64,000 nt of DNA from Duganella phyllosphaerae (lineage in GTDB: Bacteria > Pseudomonadota > Gammaproteobacteria > Burkholderiales > Burkholderiaceae_D), in contig NZ_LROM01000102.1 of assembly GCF_001758785.1 (NCBI RefSeq), positions 1 to 64,000 of the forward strand, written 5' to 3'. The notes below the pieces were generated by a model. That model was given only the letters and a program-made list of their open reading frames with translations, was not told the origin of the DNA and searched no databases. Position numbers and translations under genes: made by a program. Below are positions 9,607 to 20,270 of this stretch, piece by piece (the first letter of the stretch is position 1; the number at the start of each line of letters is the position of its first letter).

Positions 9607-9634
9607 ATGCCGGGCCGGACGCCCGGGCCGGCAT
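9607..9634 (-). promoter_or_regulatory. GC-rich hairpin between ahpC and ahpF
   Basis: The segment has 7-base outer arms ATGCCGG/CCGGCAT and an additional inner CCGG/CCGG pairing. No T-run follows, so it is not a simple terminator. A stem here could lower or stabilise expression of ahpF relative to ahpC, which is needed in larger amounts. A second, perfect inverted repeat with 8-base arms (9666-9683) lies immediately after the ahpC stop codon. Confidence 0.45.
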
Positions 9635-9684
9635 CGCGGTAACTACTTGTTTGCTGCGGTGTCGCTCAAGAGTTGACTCTTGAT

Positions 9685-10248
9685 TTAGATCTTGCCGACC
9701 AGGTCCAGCGATGGGGTCAGCGTAGCGGCACCTTCGGTCCACTTGGCTGGGCACACTTCACCTGGGTGCTCTGCAACGTACTTGGCTGCTTTGACTTTGC
9801 GCAGCAGTTCCGATGCATCGCGGCCGATACCGTTGTCGTGCACTTCCATGATCTTGATCTGGCCTTCTGGGTTGATCACGAAGGTGCCACGCAGTGCCAG
9901 GCCTTCTTCTTCGATCATCACTTCGAAGTTACGCGACAGCTTGCCGGTTGGGTCGCCGATCAGTGGGTAGTTCACTTTCTTGATCGCGTCCGAGGTGTCG
10001 TGCCATGCTTTGTGAGCGAAGTGGGTGTCGGTCGATACGCCGTACACGTTCACGCCCAGGGCGGCGAATTCAGGCTGTTTGTCGGCCAAGTCTTCCAGTT
10101 CGGTTGGGCACACGAAGGTGAAGTCGGCTGGGTAGAACATCAGGACGGCCCACTTGCCCTTCAGGGATTCGTCGCTGACGTCGATAAATTTACCGTCAAC
10201 ATAAGCGGTGGCATTGAATGGCTTGATTTGGGTATTGATCAGGGACAT
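9685..10248 (-). CDS. ahpC: Alkyl hydroperoxide reductase subunit C (peroxiredoxin)
   Basis: 187 residues from ATG 10248, the same length as the enterobacterial protein, with the Shine-Dalgarno GAGGAAA just upstream. It is a typical 2-Cys peroxiredoxin that reduces H2O2 and organic peroxides. The peroxidatic cysteine is Cys47 in DFTFVCPTE and the resolving cysteine is Cys166 in GEVCPAKW. It is followed by its reductase ahpF. Upstream there is a four-element OxyR-like site and a promoter, so induction by peroxide is likely. Confidence 0.97.
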   Translation of the reverse strand: MSLINTQIKPFNATAYVDGKFIDVSDESLKGKWAVLMFYPADFTFVCPTELEDLADKQPEFAALGVNVYGVSTDTHFAHKAWHDTSDAIKKVNYPLIGDPTGKLSRNFEVMIEEEGLALRGTFVINPEGQIKIMEVHDNGIGRDASELLRKVKAAKYVAEHPGEVCPAKWTEGAATLTPSLDLVGKI

Positions 10249-10286
10249 AGTCGTTTCCTCGTTGGGTTGTGAATCATTGAGACGCC

Positions 10287-10314
10287 AGTGTATCGCCTTT
10301 TCGGCGATTTGCAA
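10287..10314 (-). promoter_or_regulatory. Putative ahpC promoter
   Basis: On the leftward strand TTGCAA (10309-10314) and TACACT (10287-10292) are 16 bases apart, each matching 4 of 6 bases of the sigma-70 consensus. The spacer is a small palindrome (ATCGCC GAAAA GGCGAT). It sits directly downstream of the OxyR-like site and about 40 bases before the ahpC start codon. Confidence 0.5.
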
Positions 10315-10315
10315 A

Positions 10316-10352
10316 ATTGATTGTTCCAATAGAATCGATTTGTTTTGACTAT
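10316..10352 (-). promoter_or_regulatory. OxyR-like operator of ahpC
   Basis: Read on the plus strand, four tetranucleotides ATTG, CAAT, ATTT and CTAT are separated by exactly seven bases each. This is the spacing of the OxyR consensus ATAG-N7-CTAT-N7-ATAG-N7-CTAT, with 12 of 16 core bases matching. The site directly abuts the -35 region and overlaps the stop codon of the upstream GGDEF-EAL gene by a few bases. The regulator gene itself is not in the window. Confidence 0.55.
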
Positions 10353-13126
10353 GGATGGCGTAACAACGCGTCAAACTCTGCCGCAGGGATGGGCCTGGCA
10401 AACAGGTAGCCCTGGCCGTAGTCGCAGCCGGCGCGCGCCAGCAGGTCGCGCTGCTCGGGCGTTTCCACGCCCTCGGCAATCACCTTCAGGCCCAGCTTGT
10501 GCGCCATGACGATGATCGCTTCCGACAGGGCCATGTCGCTCGACTCCGGCGCCAGGTTGCGCGTAAACGACCGGTCGATCTTCAGGTAATCGATATCGAA
10601 CTTCTTCAGGTACGACAGCGAGGAGTAACCGGTGCCGAAGTCGTCGAGCGCGACCTGGATGCCGGCATCGCGCAATTGCAGCAGCTTGTCGCTGACGGTG
10701 GCCGTGGCGTCGAGCAGCAAGCCCTCGGTGATTTCCACCACCAGCGCCTGCCCCGGCAAACCCAGCTCGCGCAAGTGGCGCAGCCAGTCTTCATAGCCAA
10801 CGCCATCGCCGCCGTCGTGCTGGAACTCCAGCGGCGACTGGTTGATGCTGATCTGGAACGCCGGATCGACTTCGGCGCGCCAGCGCTGGGCCCAGTCGGC
10901 AGCCTCGTGGAAGACCCATTGGCCGATCTCCAGGATCAGGCCGCTCGACTCGGCCAGCGGGATGAATTCGCACGGGCTGACCATGCCGCGCTGCGGATGC
11001 TGCCAGCGTACCAGCGCCTCGGCCTTGTGGATGCGGCCGGTCGCCAGGTGGACGATCGGCTGGAAATACAGCGCCAGCTGGTCGCCCTTGAGTGCGCCGC
11101 GCAGGTCGTTGGTCAGGCGCATGCGGTTCAGCGCGGCCACCTGCAATGCCGGCGTGAAATAGGCGTAGCGGTTGCGGCCGGCATTCTTGGCCGCGTACAT
11201 GGCCTGGTCGGCGTGCTTGAGCAGGTCGTCGATGTCGAGCGCATCGTCCGGGTACAGGGTGATGCCGATGCTGGCCGACACGAACGCCTGCTCCTGGCCC
11301 AGCGCAAACGGCGCGCGCAGGCTGTCGATGATTTGCTGGGCGATGTGGGCCACCCGGTCGGTGCTGTCGAGCTCGGTGAGCACCACCGTGAATTCATCGC
11401 CGCCCAGGCGCGCCACCGTGTCCGACTTGCGCACGCAGTCGCCGATGCGGCGCGCGGCGTCCACCAGCAGGATGTCGCCGTGCTGGTGGCCCAGCGTGTC
11501 GTTCACTTCCTTGAAGTGGTCGAGGTCGATGAACAGGATGGCCAGCCGCGAACGGTCGCGCTGGGCGCGAACGACGTCGGTCTTGAGGCGGTCGAGCAGC
11601 ATGCGGCGGTTGGGCAATTGCGTCAGCGGGTCGAAGTTGGCCTGTTGCCAGATCAGCGCTTCGCGCTGCTTGTCGGCCGTCACATCCTCGATCATGCACA
11701 GGTGGTGCGGGTGGCCGCCGGCATCGGCAGCCGTATCGATGGCGGTGATCGACATGTCGATCCAGGCCAGCACACCGTCGGGCCGGAACACCCTTATCGT
11801 GGATTTGAAGGCGCCGATGCGTCCGGCCGTCAGTTGCCCCATCTGCGATTTGCACTCGGCAATGTCGTCGGGGTGGGTCAGGTCGAGCCACTTCTGGCTG
11901 CGCAGCTCGGCCAGCGGCCGCCCCAGGATCTCGAGGTAGCGGGCGTTGACGTCGCGGTAGGCATAGGTGCCCGAATCGACCAGCGCCATGCCCAGCGGCG
12001 AGGCTTCGAACATGGTGCGAAAGCGCTGTTCGCCCTGGCGAATGGCCGCGTTCGAGCGGCGCCGTTCGCGCGCCAGCAAACTGAAGTGCACTGCGCCCGC
12101 CACCACCAGCAGCACCACCGCCACACCCAACACGCGGTACAGCCATAGCGTCGTCTTGCGGTTGTCGGGGTCGTACAAAAAGCCATCGAATTTCACGTCG
12201 GGCGGCAGCACGCCCAGGCTGGCATACGCGTCGGCGATATGGCGCCAGCGCTCGGGGTTCATGTAGCCGATCTCGACCAGCACTGGTTGTACCAGCGCCA
12301 CCATCTGGCGCGCCTCGTACAACAGGTGTTCGCGGTCGTTGCGGCGCGAATACTTGTTGAGAATCAGGTCGACGGTTTCTTCATGGTGACTCATCGCCCA
12401 TTGCCAGCCACGCAGACTGGCGGCACGGAACGCCCGCGCCCGCGCCGGGTTGGTGGCCAGTTCGCGCTCGCTGGTAAACAGGTTGTCGCCGTAGAAATCG
12501 ATGCCCGCCGCGCGCGGCGAGTGCAGGTCGTAGGCAAAGCCGGCGCGGTCGAAGGCGTCCGGTTCGTTGGTGGTGTACACGCCCATGGCGGCCACCTTGC
12601 CGTCGATCAGCTCGTGTGGATCGAAGCTGGGCGCCAGCCGCTCGTAGCTGTCGGCCGGCACGCCCTGCCTGACCAGGTAGGCCAGCAGTTCGTCGGCGTT
12701 GCCCATGCCGCTGGCCTGGCTGCCCAGCATCACGCGCTGGCCGCGCAGCCGCTGCAGGTCGGGCGGCTGGCCCGGTACTTGCGGTGTGGCCAGCGCAAAC
12801 GCGGAATGCTGGAAAATCACGCCCAGCACCACCACCGGTTGCCCCGACAGGCGCGCCAGCAACAGGCTGCTGCTGCCCACGCCATATTCCGCCTTGCCAG
12901 ACACCACGTCGCGCTCGGCCTGGCTGCTGTCGGCCGCGTCCAGGATGCGCACGTCGAGCCCGGCCTCGCGGTAATAGCCCTGCTCGAGCGCCGCGTAATA
13001 GCCGGCAAACTGGAACTGGTGGGTATGCTTGAGCTGGAGCGTGACGCGCTCCAGCGCCGTTGCCGGCGCGCCGGCCAGCGCCAGCAACAGCAATGCCGCC
13101 AGCCGCAGGTAAAGAGAGCTCAACAA
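10349..13126 (-). CDS. NMT1-type periplasmic sensor, PAS, GGDEF-EAL c-di-GMP enzyme
   Basis: 925 residues. A Sec signal-like segment (1-24) precedes a substrate-binding domain of the NMT1/THI5-like family (~25-315), then a transmembrane helix (~326-352), a PAS domain (~370-480), a GGDEF domain (intact GGDEF near 573-577) and an EAL domain (intact EAL near 702-704). It should sense a small ligand outside the membrane and make and/or degrade cyclic di-GMP inside. The only in-frame starts are TTG codons at 13126 and 13123, without a well-spaced Shine-Dalgarno. It lies in the same frame as the preceding RCC1 gene, seven codons after that gene's TAG stop. Confidence 0.9.
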   Translation of the reverse strand: MLSSLYLRLAALLLLALAGAPATALERVTLQLKHTHQFQFAGYYAALEQGYYREAGLDVRILDAADSSQAERDVVSGKAEYGVGSSSLLLARLSGQPVVVLGVIFQHSAFALATPQVPGQPPDLQRLRGQRVMLGSQASGMGNADELLAYLVRQGVPADSYERLAPSFDPHELIDGKVAAMGVYTTNEPDAFDRAGFAYDLHSPRAAGIDFYGDNLFTSERELATNPARARAFRAASLRGWQWAMSHHEETVDLILNKYSRRNDREHLLYEARQMVALVQPVLVEIGYMNPERWRHIADAYASLGVLPPDVKFDGFLYDPDNRKTTLWLYRVLGVAVVLLVVAGAVHFSLLARERRRSNAAIRQGEQRFRTMFEASPLGMALVDSGTYAYRDVNARYLEILGRPLAELRSQKWLDLTHPDDIAECKSQMGQLTAGRIGAFKSTIRVFRPDGVLAWIDMSITAIDTAADAGGHPHHLCMIEDVTADKQREALIWQQANFDPLTQLPNRRMLLDRLKTDVVRAQRDRSRLAILFIDLDHFKEVNDTLGHQHGDILLVDAARRIGDCVRKSDTVARLGGDEFTVVLTELDSTDRVAHIAQQIIDSLRAPFALGQEQAFVSASIGITLYPDDALDIDDLLKHADQAMYAAKNAGRNRYAYFTPALQVAALNRMRLTNDLRGALKGDQLALYFQPIVHLATGRIHKAEALVRWQHPQRGMVSPCEFIPLAESSGLILEIGQWVFHEAADWAQRWRAEVDPAFQISINQSPLEFQHDGGDGVGYEDWLRHLRELGLPGQALVVEITEGLLLDATATVSDKLLQLRDAGIQVALDDFGTGYSSLSYLKKFDIDYLKIDRSFTRNLAPESSDMALSEAIIVMAHKLGLKVIAEGVETPEQRDLLARAGCDYGQGYLFARPIPAAEFDALLRHP

Positions 13127-13147
13127 ACGTAATCCAACCGGCGTCCC

Positions 13148-14644
13148 CTAGTAGGCAATCGATACCGGCGCCGGGGCGTTGGCATTGTTGCCGTTGCCAA
13201 GCTGGCCGTCGGTGTTCAGGCCCCAGGTCCACAGGCTCAGGTTGTTGCCGTCGGTTTGCAGGGCGGCGCTGTGATTGGCGCCGGCGGCCACGGCTTTCCA
13301 GGTTCTCAGGCTACCCACCTGCAACGGCATCAGGCTGCCGGCCACGGTCTGGCCCAGCTGGCCCTCGACACCCCGGCCCCAGGTCCACAGCGTGCCATCG
13401 TTGCGCACGCCGATGGAGTGGCTGACACCGCCCGCCACCTGGGTCCAGCGCGCGCTGGCGTCGCTGATCTGGGTGGGCGACGATTGCAAATTGGTGCTGT
13501 TGTTGCCGACCTGGCCGCTCTCGCCGGCGCCCCAGGCAAACAGCACGCCGTCGTCGTTGCGGATCGCCAGCGAGTGGCGGCTGCCGGCGGCGACCGCCGA
13601 CCAGTTGGCGGTGCCGACCTGGGTGGGCACGCCCACCTTGGCGCCGGTGGTGCCGTTACCCAGCTGGCCATAGGTGTTGTCGCCCCAGGTCCACAAGCTC
13701 TGGTCGCTGCGCTTGATGGCAATGGTATGGGCGTCGCCCGCCGCCACCGCCAGCCAGCTGTCGGTGCCGAGGCGGGTAGGTACCAGCAGGTCGACGGTCT
13801 TGCCATCGCCCAGCTGGCTGGCGTAGTTGTTACCCCATACCCACAGCGAGACGACCGCCGGGCCGGTGGTGGCGGCGGTCGTGCTCAAGGCCACCACGTG
13901 CGACTTGCCCACGGCGACATAAGTCCAGTTCTTGGCCACGCCCACCTGGGTCGGTACCGTGCGCGGCAACTGGTCGCCCTGGCCCAGCTGGCCGAACAGG
14001 TTGTTACCCCACGACCACAGGGTGCCATCGGTGCGAATGGCCACGGCAAAACTGTCGCCCACGGCCACCTGCTTCCAGATGGTGCTGTTGCCAGCCACCG
14101 TCACCGGGGTATTGCGCTGCGTATTGGTGCCGTCGCCGAGCTGGCCCTGGATGTTCAGGCCCCAGCTGTAGAGCTTGCCATCAGTCTTGAGGGCGATGGT
14201 CTGGTTGCCGCCGGCCGCCACCTGGGTCCACGGCGCGATCGAGGTGACGTCGACGGAGCCGGACACGGACGCCACAGTGCCGGCCGCAGGCTGGGTGGCG
14301 ATCACGCTCTCGGTGCCGATCGACCGGCCGCTGACGATGCCGGCGCTGGTCACCTGCACCACGGTCGAACCACCGGACTTGGTGGTCCAGGTCAGACCGG
14401 TGAGCGCCTTGGTGCTGCCGTCGGTATAGGTGCCGGTGGCGGTGTAGGTTTGCGTGGCGCCGCCCACGATCAGCGTGGTCGATGGCGCGGTGATGGCAAT
14501 GCTGCGCAAGGTGACCGCCACTGGCGTGGTGGGAGTGGTGGTGCCGCTGTCACCCCCGCCGCCGCCACCGCAGGCAGACAGCAGCACGGCGAACAGGGCA
14601 AACAACGGCGCCAGCCACAGCGCGGGGAAGGTGAAGTTTTTCAT
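13148..14644 (-). CDS. RCC1-repeat (seven-bladed propeller) lipoprotein with Ig-like domain
   Basis: 498 residues from ATG 14644. A lipoprotein signal ends in LLSAC, followed by a glycine run, so the mature protein is lipid-anchored. Residues ~45-135 resemble a bacterial Ig-like (BIG2) domain. The rest contains seven RCC1-type repeats of the form LWTWG.N..GQLG.G, which would make one full propeller. Such proteins are surface or periplasmic and probably bind other proteins; no enzymatic motif is visible. The GGDEF-EAL gene starts 21 bases after its stop, suggesting co-transcription and a shared role in surface behaviour. Confidence 0.88.
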   Translation of the reverse strand: MKNFTFPALWLAPLFALFAVLLSACGGGGGGDSGTTTPTTPVAVTLRSIAITAPSTTLIVGGATQTYTATGTYTDGSTKALTGLTWTTKSGGSTVVQVTSAGIVSGRSIGTESVIATQPAAGTVASVSGSVDVTSIAPWTQVAAGGNQTIALKTDGKLYSWGLNIQGQLGDGTNTQRNTPVTVAGNSTIWKQVAVGDSFAVAIRTDGTLWSWGNNLFGQLGQGDQLPRTVPTQVGVAKNWTYVAVGKSHVVALSTTAATTGPAVVSLWVWGNNYASQLGDGKTVDLLVPTRLGTDSWLAVAAGDAHTIAIKRSDQSLWTWGDNTYGQLGNGTTGAKVGVPTQVGTANWSAVAAGSRHSLAIRNDDGVLFAWGAGESGQVGNNSTNLQSSPTQISDASARWTQVAGGVSHSIGVRNDGTLWTWGRGVEGQLGQTVAGSLMPLQVGSLRTWKAVAAGANHSAALQTDGNNLSLWTWGLNTDGQLGNGNNANAPAPVSIAY

Positions 14645-14757
14645 GTTAGTCCTGGGAAAGGTTTGCACCAGTGTAGCCCGTACCAGGGGGGTGGCATCAA
14701 CCGAGCAGGACGCTTTTCACTGCGTAATTGGGCTATTGGCGCAATTACGCAACACAT

Positions 14758-14786
14758 AAAAAAACAGGCACCGGTAAGGGTGCCTG
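14758..14786 (-). terminator. Intrinsic terminator of the YgiQ-type gene
   Basis: A perfect 8-bp stem CAGGCACC/GGTGCCTG with a six-base loop is followed on the leftward strand by seven T residues. It begins about 26 bases after the stop codon at 14813. Confidence 0.9.
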
Positions 14787-14812
14787 CTTTCGATTTACTT
14801 CGGTTTGGCTAG

Positions 14813-17275
<2,463 letters not shown>

Positions 17276-17376
17276 TGTACCGGAAATGCCTGTCCCCCGC
17301 TCACCGCGCCATGAAAAATTCTTTTACTATTCAATCACTTGTAGAGAAACATGCACCGTTATCTCTACATCAATAA

Positions 17377-17721
17377 TCAAATCCCCATGTTCGACAGGAT
17401 GCGTCCCAGCTCGCGCAGGGCCGGCTCCAGGGTCGGATGCTGGGCCGCGAACCTGGCCGAAATTTCCTGGGTACGCTCGGCCAGGCCGTACGTGGTGCTC
17501 TCTTCCACGTTCGGCACCGGGTTGATGGCGGCCGGCACCGTGGCCACGCCAGCGACCGCCGGCGACGCAGCTGCCATGCCCAGGCCCTGGCGGCGCGCCA
17601 GCAGCGACTGGATGTCGCCATCGAGGCGCAGCAGCAGGCTTTTCAGTTCTTCGTCCACGGGGCCGGCCACGGCCAGCTTGCCTTGCAGGTCTTGCAGCGA
17701 TGCTTTGAGATGGTTGTCCAT
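17377..17721 (-). CDS. DUF4404 family protein
   Basis: 114 residues from ATG 17721. The N-terminal half is a helical segment (LQDLQGKLAVAGPVDEELKS) typical of DUF4404. A short Ala/Val/Pro linker follows, then a second helical segment ending GRILSNMGI. No catalytic motif is visible and it is probably a small cytoplasmic helical protein. It lies 17 bases downstream of the VF530 gene on the same strand, so the two may share a transcript. Confidence 0.75.
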   Translation of the reverse strand: MDNHLKASLQDLQGKLAVAGPVDEELKSLLLRLDGDIQSLLARRQGLGMAAASPAVAGVATVPAAINPVPNVEESTTYGLAERTQEISARFAAQHPTLEPALRELGRILSNMGI

Positions 17722-17738
17722 GTCTATATCCTTGTTAT

Positions 17739-17948
17739 TCAATCGGCAAACTTGGTGGCTTGATACAGTTCTTCCACCTGGGTTCTTGCCCACGGCGTGC
17801 GGCGCAGGAACTTCAGGCTGGACTTGATGCTCGGATCGCTGATAAAGCAGTTGATGTCGATCTTGCGACCCAGCTGGTCCCAACCATAATGCTCCTGCAA
17901 GCGCGTGACCATCGCCTCGAGCGTGACGCCGTGTAAATCGTTACTCAT
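17739..17948 (-). CDS. VF530 family DNA-binding protein (DUF2132)
   Basis: 69 residues, the full length of this small family. The conserved core [26 protein letters not shown] and the segment [19 protein letters not shown] are present. VF530 proteins form a small helical fold proposed to bind DNA; no pathway is known. It precedes the DUF4404 gene and follows the terminator of the M3 peptidase gene. Confidence 0.85.
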   Translation of the reverse strand: MSNDLHGVTLEAMVTRLQEHYGWDQLGRKIDINCFISDPSIKSSLKFLRRTPWARTQVEELYQATKFAD

Positions 17949-17957
17949 AATTATTCC

Positions 17958-18005
17958 AAAAAACTTGGGGCTGGGACGATTCTGACATAGATCGCGCCCA
18001 GCCCC
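17958..18005 (-). terminator. Intrinsic terminator after the downstream M3 peptidase gene
   Basis: On the leftward strand a 9-bp stem GGGGCTGGG (17967-17975) / CCCAGCCCC (17997-18005), extended by a CGAT/ATCG pairing, is followed after AAG by six T residues. It begins about 20 bases past the stop codon. Confidence 0.75.
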
Positions 18006-18025
18006 GGTACGGTCGATAACCTTGG

Positions 18026-20173
18026 TTACTTCTCGGTCAGACCACGCCGTTCGAGCAGCGGCTCCACCTTCGGATCATGCCCGCGGAACTCGCGGAACAT
18101 CTGCATCGCATCCATGGTGCCGCCCTTGGACAGCAGCATCTTGCGGAAGTAGTCGCCGTTCTTGCGCAGCATGCCGCCGTTTTCGTTGAACCACAACACC
18201 GTTTCGGCATCGAGACGTTCGGCCCACAGGTAGCCATAGTAGCCGGCCGAATAGCCGCCCGAGAACACGTGCGAGAAGTACGTGGTGCGGTAGCGCGGGG
18301 GCACCGGCGCGTAATCGACACCGGCCGCTTTCAGCGACGCCGCCTCGAAGCCCAGCACGTCGGTCGGGATTTGCGATACGCCCAGCTGGTGCCATTTCTG
18401 GTCCAGCATGGCCGCGCCCAGGTACTCGGTGGTGCGGAAGCCTTCGTTGAATTTCTTCGACGCGATCACCTTGTCGAGCAACTCCTGCGGCATCGGCGCA
18501 CCGGTCTGGTAGTGCTTGGCGTAGTTGGCCAGCACCTTCGGCTCGGTGGACCACATCTCGTTGACCTGCGACGGGAATTCGACGAAGTCGCGCGGCACGC
18601 TGGTGCCCGAGAACCGTGGGTACTTGACGTTGGAGAACATGCCGTGCAGCGCATGGCCGAATTCGTGGAACAGCGTGCGCAGTTCGTCGTACGTCAGCAG
18701 GGTCGGCTCGCCGTCGGCAGGCTTGGGAATGTTGAGGTGATTGGCCACCACCGGGTGCGTGCCCATCAGCGACGACTGCGACACGTAGGCATTCATCCAG
18801 GCGCCGCCGCGCTTGTTGCCGCGCGCGTAAAAGTCGGCGATGAAGATGGCCAGCTGCTTGCCGTCGGCGTCGAACACGTCGAAGGTGCGCACGTCCGGGT
18901 TGTACACCGGCAGATCCTTGCGTTCCTTGAACGTCAGGCCGTAGACCTGGTTGGCGGCAAAAAACACGCCGTTGACCAGCACGCTGTTGAGCTCGAAGTA
19001 CGGTTTGAGCTGGTTCTGGTCGAAGTTGAAGCGCTCGGCGCGCACCTTGTCGCTGTAGAACGACCAGTCGTGCGCGGCCAGCTCGAAGCTATTACCCTTG
19101 CCGCCGTTTTCTTTATCGATCACCTGCTGGATCTCGGCGCCTTCCTTCCTGGCGTTGGCCACGGCCGGGCGGGCAAACGCCGACAGCAGATCGTTGACAG
19201 CTTCCGGCGTGCGCGCGGTCTGGTCTTCCAGCGAGTACGCGGCAAAGCTCGGGTAGCCGAGCAGCGCGGCTTTTTCGGCGCGCAGCTTGGCCAGTTGCAG
19301 CACCACGGCGGTGTTGTCGAACTTGCCGCCGTGGCTGCCGCGGGCCAGCGACGCGGCCATCAGGCGCTCGCGCACGGCGCGGTTGGTCAGCACGGCCAGG
19401 TTGGCCTGGCCGGTGGTGTTGACCACGGGAATGGCGAACTTGCCTCCCAAGCCGCGTGCGGCTGCCACCTTGGCGGCCGCGTCGATGGCCTTGTCGGTCA
19501 TGCCGGCGAGCTCCTCGCGGGTATCGACGATCAGGGCCGAGGCGTTGGCTTCTTCCAGCACGTTCTGCGCGAACGTGGTTTGCAGCTCGGCCAGTTGCGA
19601 GTTCATGGCCTTGAGCTTGTCCTTGTCGGCGGCGGACAGCCTGGCGCCGGCACGGACGAAGTCGGTGTGGTAACGCTCGAGCAGGTACTTCGATTCGGCG
19701 TCCAGTTTCAGGGTGTCGCGCCGGTCGTACAGCGACTTGATGCGGGCGTACAGTTCAGGATTGAGGCGGATGGCGTCGCCGTGCGCGGAGCGCTTGGGCG
19801 AGAGGTCGCGTTCCAGCGCCTTGAAGGTGTCGTTGGTGTTGGCGCCGGACAGGTTGCCGAACACGCTCGACACGCGCGCCAGCAGGCGACCCGATTTTTC
19901 CATGGCCACGATGGTGTTGTCGAACGTGGCGGGCGCCTTGTTGTTGGCGATTTTCTCGATCTCGGCCGCTTGCTGGCGCATGCCTTCGGCAAACGCCGGC
20001 GCGTAGTCCGTGTCCTTGATCTTGTCGAATTGCGGATAGCCGTATTGCAGCGGGCTGACCTTGGCGAACGGATTGCTCGCCGCAAGCATCGATGCCGGTT
20101 CCGGTATAGCGGCGTTGGCAACACTGCAGATGGCAGCGATGCTGGCGGCGATGATCAGGTTATGTCGAATCAT
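18026..20173 (-). CDS. Secreted M3 family metallopeptidase (oligopeptidase), copy 1
   Basis: 715 residues from ATG 20173, where a Sec signal peptide ([21 protein letters not shown]) begins. It is a thimet-type zinc oligopeptidase with the metal site H503-E-F-G-H507 and the downstream conserved region [17 protein letters not shown]. The cytoplasmic relatives OpdA and Dcp lack a signal peptide. This one should act in the periplasm or outside, cutting short peptides. A close paralogue is the next gene upstream and the pair arose by tandem duplication. A terminator follows. Confidence 0.94.
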   Translation of the reverse strand: MIRHNLIIAASIAAICSVANAAIPEPASMLAASNPFAKVSPLQYGYPQFDKIKDTDYAPAFAEGMRQQAAEIEKIANNKAPATFDNTIVAMEKSGRLLARVSSVFGNLSGANTNDTFKALERDLSPKRSAHGDAIRLNPELYARIKSLYDRRDTLKLDAESKYLLERYHTDFVRAGARLSAADKDKLKAMNSQLAELQTTFAQNVLEEANASALIVDTREELAGMTDKAIDAAAKVAAARGLGGKFAIPVVNTTGQANLAVLTNRAVRERLMAASLARGSHGGKFDNTAVVLQLAKLRAEKAALLGYPSFAAYSLEDQTARTPEAVNDLLSAFARPAVANARKEGAEIQQVIDKENGGKGNSFELAAHDWSFYSDKVRAERFNFDQNQLKPYFELNSVLVNGVFFAANQVYGLTFKERKDLPVYNPDVRTFDVFDADGKQLAIFIADFYARGNKRGGAWMNAYVSQSSLMGTHPVVANHLNIPKPADGEPTLLTYDELRTLFHEFGHALHGMFSNVKYPRFSGTSVPRDFVEFPSQVNEMWSTEPKVLANYAKHYQTGAPMPQELLDKVIASKKFNEGFRTTEYLGAAMLDQKWHQLGVSQIPTDVLGFEAASLKAAGVDYAPVPPRYRTTYFSHVFSGGYSAGYYGYLWAERLDAETVLWFNENGGMLRKNGDYFRKMLLSKGGTMDAMQMFREFRGHDPKVEPLLERRGLTEK

Positions 20174-20215
20174 GGTGTCCCTTCGATACAAAAAAATATT
20201 ACCCCGCACCGCGCC

Positions 20216-20245
20216 GGGGTCGGACCCCGCACGGGGTCCGACCCC
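20216..20245. repeat. Perfect 14-bp inverted repeat between the two M3 peptidase genes
   Basis: GGGGTCGGACCCCG and its exact reverse complement are separated by two bases. Each arm is itself almost palindromic (GGGGTC.GACCCC). There is no T-run, so it is not a classical terminator. It could be a dispersed palindrome or a stem that uncouples the two genes. Confidence 0.7.
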
Positions 20246-20270
20246 ATCGATTGGTGGGGTAATGGTCAAA

